A DNA stretch of 64,000 nucleotides, from positions 12,491,001 to 12,555,000 of the forward strand of contig OZ059899.1 in assembly GCA_964057225.1 (NCBI GenBank), in the 5' to 3' direction. The notes beneath the pieces were generated by a model. The model searched no databases, had not been told where the DNA came from, and saw only the letters and a program-made list of their open reading frames with translations. Source of the stretch: Auanema rhodensis. Taxonomy: Eukaryota > Nematoda > Chromadorea > Rhabditida > Rhabditidae. Position numbers and translations under genes: made by a program. Below are positions 55,468 through 64,000 of the stretch, piece after piece; within the stretch, counting starts at the first letter, position 1, and every line of letters starts with the position of its first letter.

Positions 55468-57276
55468 AATAACGTGCCAGAATCTGTATTATTGATATAA
55501 GATGTGAGAAATTGTATGAAACTAGGTAATTGAATGCAGTGAAGACGTTCAACGAGCACGTTGAAGCGTGAGCTGGCTGGGCGGAGTCAGAGAGTTTGGA
55601 GCGACTGCAGACTATTTCAAGACGGTGAAAATACCAAGTCCCGCCTTCTGGGTCTCTCTATATTCTATCTTTCTCCCTTTCCTAGCTTCATGCAGTATGT
55701 GTCTATGTGTCTAGACTCTCTCAGCTTGCAATGCTCTATGCGATATCTCTAGCTTCTCGTTCACTTACATCTCTATCTATTGCTCTCTTTCTTTCTTTTC
55801 TCTCTCTCTCTCTCTCTCTCTCTCCCTCTCTCTTTCTCGCTCTCTTTTTCTTTCTCTCTTGTTCTTTTTCTAATTCTCATTCTCCCAACAAGCTCATCCT
55901 TGTTACTATCTATTTCAATCTTCCCCTTCTTCGTTTAAGAAGGAAAAGGCTCTGAATGAGAGACAAAAGCTCAGTTTGGCCTACAGACTCGATGAAGTGT
56001 GTGTGTGTGTGTGTGTTTAGGATGTAAGAAACAAGTAGAAGAAGATGGAAGATGAGGTTAGAAGACGACGAAAGAGTCTGAATTGAAAACTTTCACATCT
56101 GGATCTGTTTCCGTTCCATCATCTAATAGAAGCATCTTCAACAAACCTTCTCGTTCATAGAGAATTTCCGAACAATTTTCCTGACCGTTTACACATATCT
56201 TTTCCATCGGAATACAACACGTGTGGATTATATTCCATTTGTATAATATCATTGAAATTATACGATCACAAAGCATAGTTAATCTATATAATAGCATAAA
56301 TCTTATTTTCAGTAAAAACGAAGAAGGAAATAATTTTTTTCGAACAAAAAATACTGAGCGTATCCTTACAACTTGATTACAACATTGAAACATGAAGAAC
56401 TTTTTCTAAAATATTTGTATAAGAATGAATTTCATAGTTGAATTTCCAGTATATGCTATATATGTACTAGAAATATAAGCATAATATACATATAATGATG
56501 ATGATATGTATATATTCAAGATACAAAAATTTATTTTTCTTTCAAGAGAACTATGAATGAAGTTGCTTAAAAGCTTCAAGCTTATTATGTTCATCTGAAT
56601 AAACTTTATATTAATAGCATCCGGATGATGATGATGACGATGTGAACGTGTAGTTAGTATAGTATAAACTATGTAAGAATTTTCTAAAAGAACAATACTA
56701 ATACTGTATATTTCATAAGAAGGTTAACGAATTTAAGTCAATATAACAAATTTATTAACAATTTTGGACTCAGACTCTTTATTTTAAAAAAAATTAAAAA
56801 TTCCAAAAAAAAACTTTTTTTGGTATAAATAAATGTTTTTTATATGTACATAATATATATTTGTTCTAACTGTTTCTTCTAAAACATTTTTTTTCAAAAC
56901 AAACTTGAAATATTTGAATGAAACACCTGTTAACTATGGATTAATGATTAGCTAGTCCACTCTTTACAATAGCTAATCTTCACAAATTCATACTTCAGTC
57001 TAAATTAAGTTTTAAATTTTAATATTTGTAGTTTCTTAGTTCATTATATATAATGACTTCATACGTCTTATTATGTTTTCTTTCAAAAAATAAAATGTTG
57101 ATGGTGTTTTGTACCATAAACATTCTTTTCAATTTTCGTGTCGAGCAACATCTAAGAGACCAAAAAAACTATTTTCATACACAACGGTGATTCGCTAATC
57201 AGATACAGAGTTATAAGCATGTGAAGAAGAAAAACCAGAACAAAAAAAAAGATAAATTGTCGAATATCTTGACTTG

Positions 57277-57620
57277 AGACCTCTCTATATAATATTCATC
57301 TTGACTGCACCGTATATCGTATAGGTTACCTTTTTTTTTCTTGTTTTTACCAGTTTTCAAATCTCTCTATATAATATTCATCTTGACTTCACCGTATATC
57401 GTATAGGTTACCTTTTTTTTTCTAGTTTTTACCAGTTTTCAAATCTCTCTATATAACATTTATCTTGACTTCACCGTATATCGTATAGGTTACCTTTTTT
57501 TTTCTAGTTTTTACCAGTTTTCAAATCTCTCTATATAACATTTATCTTGACTTCACCGTATATCGTATAGGTTACCTTTTTTTTTCTAGTTTTTACCAGT
57601 TTTCAAATCTCTCTATAATA
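57277..57620. repeat. 82-bp tandem repeat, four copies plus a partial
   Basis: Copies start at about 57277, 57359, 57441, 57523 and (partial) 57605. Each carries CTCTCTATATAA, CTTGACT.CACCGTATATCG, TATAGGTTACC, a T9 run and TTTTTACCAGTTTTCAAA. Copies 3 and 4 are almost identical; copy 1 differs most. Confidence 0.95.
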
Positions 57621-58184
57621 TTTAGAATATTGAAATTAAATATTTTTTCATTTAAACATATAACATGATTGTAAAACTTTATATAATTATTTCTTTGAAA
57701 TATGAAAAACAACCGCATCGCACATATGCAACGAAATAAATGAAAAATCACGTAATTCACGTGACTTCGTCTTGTAGAACTACATTGCAAACCCATCTCA
57801 TATACCGTACCATGGGGAAACTAATAATAATTTGAACTTTTCGTAAATAATACGGGGTGAAGGGCATGAAAAAATAAATATGTACAAAAATAATGAATAT
57901 AGTACCCGAGGATATACAAATATATGAAATTTTTCAATTCTAATATACAGATAACTGGAACATGGCGAGTTACAGAAGACCCGAAGGCCTTTTTGAGAAT
58001 CATGAATGCATTTCTTAGCCTATAAGTTAAGTGTACAGCGCATCACACAACTTATTTCTTATTTCGAATTCCCAACAAACTTGCTAATGAATATTCCGTA
58101 ACTATGCTAGCTATACTTTCCAATGGCCTATGCGCATCCCTTAAATCAGGCTTTGCTTATATGCGTCAAGTTAATAAGAATAGT

Positions 58185-61100
58185 TTACCTGATTTTCGGC
58201 ACAATATTTAAAATGAACTTTTCAACTGTATCCACTCCACCAGATCCACCAGATCCACCAGAACCACCACCAGTTTGACCTCTGAAGCCTCGGTTCTCCT
58301 GTCCAGGTACCCAGTTAGGTGGTGGAGGCTTAGGCAATGGTAAGCCGGAATCTTCAAAAAGAAATTATATGGTTACATGCTAATGAAGCTTATTCGTGCC
58401 TTTGATGAATCGTATCGTGAAACCAGTTTCGTAATCCAAAATAGTTGGATCAGTGAAGATTAAGATTTCGGATTGATCAGATGTGACGGTGTATTCTTGT
58501 TCAGGACAGCTGAAACCATATAGTTAAGAAATTGTATTTCAATTTTGGCGTCTTTAGTGAAGCTCACGCTTCAACGTGCTCTTTGAGCCTCTTCACAGCG
58601 ATATAGTAGTAACAACATACCATACACGGAATCCTGTCTGTTGGAAATCAGAATTATGCTTAATCTCAACATATGCTTTACAAGTTGATTCACAACGATA
58701 TGTTACATTACTTAATATAAACTTGATTCGAGCGTTATCAGTCTGTAATCCAAGAAAATGTTTCACTTTATAGTACAAAAATCATTATTGAATAACCTTA
58801 ATTCGCCAATAGCAACGTTTCTTTCCACGATGTGCAAGCTCTTGCCACATTGGTGCTGCAAGAAGATCACCACCACAAGCACCTTCACCTGAATCAAGAT
58901 AACAATGTAGATGAGAAGGAAAAATTGTTTTAGAAAAAGAAAAAATTCTTTCGTCTTCTTCTCGAAGAAGCAAGGAAAAGAAAAATTGATTACTTTGAGG
59001 TACAGCATCGCAGTGAATTCCACCTAAACCTGGAGGGCATTTGCATCTCCTGCAGTTATTTGGATCTGGATATCCACCATTTCTACATTTCAGAGCATTC
59101 TTTGGACAAACATCTGAATAACAATGAAATTCATAGATTTCATGCTTTCATTTCAAACCAACCATTACAGTATAGACGATTAACTTGTTTCACATCAATG
59201 AATGATGGTTGTACACGTTGTCCAATAGTTCTTTGATAGTTCTTATCTCTTGTTTGAATTGTGATTTCATCCCAATCTTTAGTGAAAGCCTGTTAAATTA
59301 AATTTTAAACTTTAAAGCATATGTTCAGCTAAGGTTGTATACCGATGGGCCATAATGCATAACACTTCCAAGATCATATGGTAGACCCATGTCTTCAATC
59401 TCATCTTTCGTACGTCGCTCAAAGTTTCCGTTAGTTCCCTTGATAATCCAATCTTTTCTATAAAATGTTTTGTTGAAATTAGATGAAAGCTAAAGCATTG
59501 TGAATGAAGTACTTTATATAGATGTAGTCGTCACGATCTGGACGTGATTGTTCATGCCAGAACCCAAGAGAATGACCAACTTCATGAGTCACAATACCTT
59601 TCTAAACATTTTCAATTGATTATTGACTGATTGATCATCATCAAACTCACGTCTTCACAACCATAGCCGATAGAGATGAGTTGAGAGCCTCCTGTACGTC
59701 CAACACTGGAATAGCAGCCACCACCGCGGAAAAACACGACGTAATCCTTGCCAGCAGCATTTTCTTTCCAGCGGACACATGTTTCACTTTCCCAGTGGTT
59801 AAGAGCTGACTGGATGAGTTTCTTCCATTTATCTTCAAATTATTTTGTTGAATGAAGTTGGTATCATATGCTGTATACCATCTCCTCCCTTGAATCTATA
59901 AGGAATTGGTCCTTTTGGCCAACGATAGACAGAACCAGTGATGACTTTACGCTTTCCACGTCGTAAGCCTCCGCGACGAACTTGCTCAGCAGCCATTATA
60001 ACTCTAAGAAATATGATTATTTAGAAAGAAATAATAGATAAACTGATGATGTTACCCTTGCATTTGATCCATTGTTAGAACCATATCACTTTCGAATAGC
60101 TTATTCGTTAATGGCCGATTAGCTCCAAGTTCAGTTCCATCATATTGAGGAGAAAGCAACTGTGGAGAATCCTGAAGCACATACCTAACTAGAAAGAAAC
60201 ATACAGAGAGACTTACGAATGCTGGTGCTCCAACACTTGAAACTTGATTAGGTGGAGCCATTGCTTCAAAGAAATGTTCCATCAATGATTGAACAGCAGA
60301 ATAATCGTGTTGGCCTCTATGACTATCCGAAAATGAAACAATTTCTCTGATCATCTACAAAGAAATTCTCAATTTTATTCAAAAGTTCTAAGTTAAACTT
60401 ACGCTTGCAGCATTATGCGCTAATAGTTTGTTGTCACCTTTAGGAACATATGGTGCCAATGTTGGTCCTGGCAAATGGGGTGCAGCTATAGTTGGTGGAG
60501 GAAGTGTTGGGAAAAACGTTGGAAAAGTTGGAAATACAGCTGGTGTAGGAGCTGGTGGAGGTGCATGCTGGACAACGAATGGCTGTATTGGAGCATACTG
60601 GACAGGTGCTACTGGAGCCATACTGTACGGAAGAGCAGGAGCACCTTGTTGCTGCTGGTACATATACATCGATGGAGCATCCTGAGCAACAAACTGTTGC
60701 TGTTGTTGTTGTGGATAAACAACAGGCTGAATATGTTGACTGAAATGAAAATATCTAAATCTAAACAAACAGAGGAAAGTTGACAGTTATAGGATGAAAA
60801 TTATTTTTGTAACAACTTTTAAGCTTGAAAATATTTATTTTTTACAAAAAAAAATGGTAGAATATAAGAAATATGTAATTAGATTCTTTCTAATTCTAAA
60901 AAATATTTTAAAATTTTTAGACATTGCGACCATTTTTCTAATTTTTTTGCTTCTTTTTTAAAGAATTTTTATAAAAAAAAAACAAAAAATAAGAGGAATT
61001 CTCTAAAATCATTACTACTTCATTAGTCAAAAAATAAATTAATAAAGCTACATATTATGTTTTTTCAAACTTTTCTCTTAACTTTATCTGAAAATTCAGT

Positions 61101-64000
61101 TGAAGTTATGACTAGACTAACCCTATTGGTGGTCCGGTTGCGTCATTGCGAACCCAGGTCCGAGCATTAGGTCGATGATAGATAGGATTAGGAGCATTTG
61201 GTACACTTCCTATAATGATATTAATAAAATTTAATAAAATATTAATTCCAAAAATTGACTAAATTTTTTTATTTTTAGCCAATTTTTGTAATTAAAGTTG
61301 TAAAATAAGCGCGAAAGTTGTTTCATCAAGCTGGTCAGCAATACTAACACCATCTATACTACAGTGTTTTGCGAAGATGAACATTCGCAAACTATAAGAT
61401 AATAATGCAAAATAGAGCTTCTTTTCACTTTGTTTCAACTATGATTTGAATATGCTATAGCTTATGCTAGGGCTCTTACCACTACAGCATAGTTAGGCTC
61501 AAGTTGGTCAATCAAAACATAGATTGTAATTCAAGTGTAATAATGCTCATAAAATATTTGAAATTATGGTATATGTTATATAAAGGAACTACTAAATACA
61601 ACTTCGTGGCCTACGTCCGATGGCTTGAGGAGCGTCGATGTTTTCGGCAATAACAGATGGACCAGCACTAGCTACACGGCGAGGGTTACGTGGTACCGCT
61701 TTAGCACCTGTCAATCTCAGATCAATGTTATCGTCATAATAATCTGCAAAAATGAATATGAATATGAGTAAGAATTCTATGAATCTCATGAATTACCTGA
61801 GTTTTCTTCGAGCCATGTTAGCGTGTCAGGAGGCTTAGGAGCAGCTGGCTTGTGCTTAGCCTGGAATAACCTCACTACCACTATCAATATCATATTATGA
61901 AAAAAAATTTTAATTTATTTACGATTTGAAAAAAAGCATTAGCAGCTTGAGCGTTAAGTTCTATTCAAGTTTAAAGAAAAAATTATTTTTTGAAGTTGTT
62001 GAGTTGTTGTGTTGAAGTTGAATTGATGTTGGATGTTATCTAATAGACTACGGTATACCTTATCTACTTTGTATTTTGATAAATCTGATGATGGAATGAG
62101 ATGATCTTCAACGTCTGTGTATCTTTGTCGATTAGCCTGAAACTCTTAAATGGTCCCAGCAAGAAAAAAAAATATTAGTGAAAGGATGGATGTGTAGAAG
62201 GATAGAATGGTATAGAAACTTAAAACACACAAATGAATAACTACAAGAAGCAAGTAGCAAGAGACGAAGCAGCAGATTTGAATTTTCTTTTGGAATTTTG
62301 CCAAAATTAATAAAAATTAATTGTTTAATGGAATACCGCCGCATTTGAACGACGTTGCTGTTGCTTCTGATTCTGCTTATTACGTCTTGCACGCTCACGT
62401 TGACGTTTCAATTGAGCTTTACGTTGCTGTTCTTGTCGTTTGAGATCTGGTAAAGCCTGTAAAGCATTTACAACTGTTTGATGGCAGGCTATTGTCTAGA
62501 CAGTTAATTGACTTTAGAAGATTCTGTTTCAAGTAATTCGTATGCAATATAAATTTCAAAAAGATAGAAGAAGATAAGATACAGAGAAAGCTTGGAGAAA
62601 GGGAAAAAGTCATAAAATAAAAACCTTAGCCAGAGGCTCATCGTAGTCAGATGCATCAGGAACTGGAGGTACGCCTGGAGCTGGTTGAGGAATATGTGGT
62701 CCTTGATTAGCCCCACGACCACGATTTCCGCGATTGCCACCGTGATTACCACCGTGATTGCCATTTGGCTTCCATGGCTTCTGGGTTGGCGCTGGAGTTT
62801 GAGGTGGCTGTTTCTACAAACAAAATGGTTTTTATCTAATATGGTATATGTGTATATTCTATTTACATTCAATAATCCGGCTCCTAGATTGAATAAATCT
62901 CCAAATGGCAGATTAGATCCAGGTCCCGCATTGTTATTACCTATTCCGGACAGCAGTGCCTATAAAATTTAGTGAATTGAGAGCATTTTTGTGTTAATCT
63001 TCTATCAAGCCAAATATCTTTGATGCTACGTAATTCTAATCCTCCTCCCTACCCTGTCGTCTAACCTTCTTTGTCTATGTCATTAAGCCCCCCCCCCCTG
63101 AACTACCACTTGAATAGAATCAATTACCGTACCGCTATTCCGCCGCCTCCTGGAGAACCGCCACCTGCACCTCCACCTAGACCACCAAGTCCGCCTCCTG
63201 CTCCTCCTGCACTTCCGAGACCACTGCCAAGGAATGGTGCTATTAGTGACATAAAATCTTGGGCCTATAAACAGATATAGTTAAAAGCTAGCTATGTTGT
63301 ATGAAATAAAACATAAAATCAGGTTTGAATGTGTGATGTAAGCGATATTATCTGGTGTTGTGATGTCATCATCAATCAAATTTCCCGTTATTTTATCTTT
63401 TAAGGATGAGTCAGCGAACGCTTGTTCATACTCACGCAGCTTCATCTTTTTCCCGTTTTTCCTTTTTATTTATTTTTTTTGCAAATTCTCTCACATTTCC
63501 ATATAATAAGTTAAAATATTGAATTCAAGCATAAGGTATATCAAGATGTGACCTTTCCAATTCAACTGAACGCTTCTCCCCTTTCTTACCTGTCTCACTT
63601 GATTTCATGCTTCTCACAATCATGAACCATACTCTTCTTCTCATTCTCTTTTGCTTAAGTATCTGCCAGGGGAGAAGTTTTGTACTATTAGGTTGTCAAG
63701 ATTTTCAGTTTTTGTCTCTGAGTTTCCAAAAAAAAAAACGATTAGCGCATCTTCGTTTTGCAACACATCATCTTCATTTATTTCTCGTTCTACTCTCATG
63801 TCTCATTCAGCTTCAAATATCCCAGTTTTCTCTCCTGTTGTTGTGTCCTTGAAAGGCTATACCCCTGAGGCAATCTCACATTCTAACTGGTGAACGAACA
63901 GGTATGGCGTTTCAATCTCATTCTCACACATCAACAAGAGAATGTGTTTAAGATGAAATACATACCAGCAAAAATCAAATTAACGTCATCTTGTAACTTT
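58185..64000 (-). CDS. Astacin zinc metalloprotease with EGF and CUB modules, 5' end off window
   Basis: Minus-strand exons in order: a partial 64000-63966, then 63264-63133, 62959-62867, 62813-62625, 62456-62337, 62136-62052, 61960-61923, 61860-61797, 61743-61603, 61209-61122, 60739-60403, 60354-60217, 60171-60056, 60003-59879, 59832-59651, 59601-59513, 59457-59343, 59289-59163, 59113-58994, 58888-58797, 58742-58621, 58509-58400, 58351-58185. From 63264 on they give 929 residues plus stop; the link to the 63966 exon is unresolved. Numbered from 63264: Gly/Pro/Gln-rich extension about 1-430; prodomain with an aspartate-switch-like FESD at 501-504; basic site RRGKRK at 528-533; catalytic zinc motif [12 protein letters not shown] at 622-633; Met-turn SVMHY at 677-681; EGF-like about 727-767; CUB about 771-875; Gly/Ser-rich tail ending VPKIR. 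Such proteases are secreted and act on cuticle or matrix proteins. No thrombospondin repeat is seen. The orthologue among the nematode nas genes is not fixed. Confidence 0.93.
58352..58399 (-). other. Probable GC-AG intron in the astacin gene
   Basis: A 48-nt intron with donor AAAG|GCACGA and acceptor TTTTTGAAG. Splicing joins FIK to [10 protein letters not shown] in frame. If unspliced, the protein ends six codons later (GTNKLH, stop). No GT donor gives the same join. Confidence 0.6.
60740..61121 (-). other. Astacin-gene intron
   Basis: Donor GTTAGT, acceptor ATTTCAG. AT-rich with poly-A/poly-T runs; nothing else is seen. Confidence 0.8.
61210..61602 (-). other. Astacin-gene intron
   Basis: Donor GTTGTA, acceptor TTATAG. 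The donor is weak: read through, the frame ends after five bases of intron with Cys-Ile-stop. The phase (1 to 2) fits the next exon, which supports splicing. Confidence 0.65.
63265..63965 (-). other. Unresolved 5' part of the astacin gene
   Basis: The edge exon 63966-64000 ends in phase 1 (donor GTATGT) while the exon at 63264 starts in phase 0, so at least one more exon should lie here. A 54-codon minus-strand frame ending near 63284 and starting with [18 protein letters not shown] (ATG near 63445) looks protein-like and contains a strong GTGAGT donor, but no phase-consistent exon could be built. Confidence 0.4.

Larger units (their letters stand above)
51751..58184. other. Region between the Ly6-type and astacin genes
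   Basis: It should hold the missing first exon and promoter of the Ly6-type gene and the 3' UTR of the astacin gene. Content: CT tract 52008-52048, GA tracts 54413-54504 and 54840-54897, GAT array 55427-55455, GT tract near 56000-56016 and an 82-bp tandem array at 57277-57620. A 111-codon minus-strand frame at 56058-56393 has balanced composition but no family match. Confidence 0.45.

Noticed and set aside
57277-57620. CRISPR-like array
   Set aside because: Units are contiguous with no unique spacers; this is a eukaryotic tandem repeat.
60428-60783. Gly/Ala-rich plus-strand frames
   Set aside because: Antisense of the Gln/Pro-rich astacin exon 60403-60739.

Overview
The window is nuclear DNA of a chromadorean nematode. 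It is AT-rich and dense in (GA)n/(CT)n microsatellites. The genes are intron-rich, many introns are very short, and most acceptors are the nematode type (TTTTCAG or TTTTAG). The anchor gene is paramyosin: assembled across 18 exons it gives 875 residues and follows nematode UNC-15 nearly residue for residue. The species cannot be fixed from the sequence alone.

Layout. (1) About 1-31.7 kb, minus strand: a gene for a tandem-C2 (synaptotagmin-like) protein. Eight exons are supported, one intron is about 16.6 kb, and the gene runs off the left edge inside its second C2 domain. A 17-codon exon at 31621-31671 may supply its real N-terminus. (2) 33.1-47.5 kb, plus strand: paramyosin (unc-15), complete, head-to-head with the C2 gene. 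About 1.4 kb separates the two candidate start codons. (3) 50.9-51.75 kb, minus strand: the last five exons of a small cysteine-rich Ly6/uPAR-type protein with a hydrophobic GPI-type tail; its signal-peptide exon was not placed. (4) 58.2 kb to the right edge, minus strand: an astacin zinc metalloprotease with prodomain, catalytic domain, EGF and CUB modules, and an unusually long Gly/Pro/Gln-rich N-terminal extension. Its 5' end is outside the window.

Between and inside the genes the DNA is mostly AT-rich sequence and purine/pyrimidine microsatellites, which create many false Ser/Leu or Arg/Glu reading frames. An 82-bp tandem array lies at 57.3-57.6 kb, just downstream of the astacin gene. 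No transposon, rRNA, tRNA or CRISPR array was recognised.

The four proteins do not form a pathway. They are a thick-filament protein, a probable membrane-traffic protein, a probable GPI-anchored surface protein and a secreted protease. All splice junctions listed keep the reading frame: the paramyosin exons total 2628 nt, and the 22 astacin exons total 2790 nt. Exon edges come from reading frame and splice motifs only, without transcript evidence.
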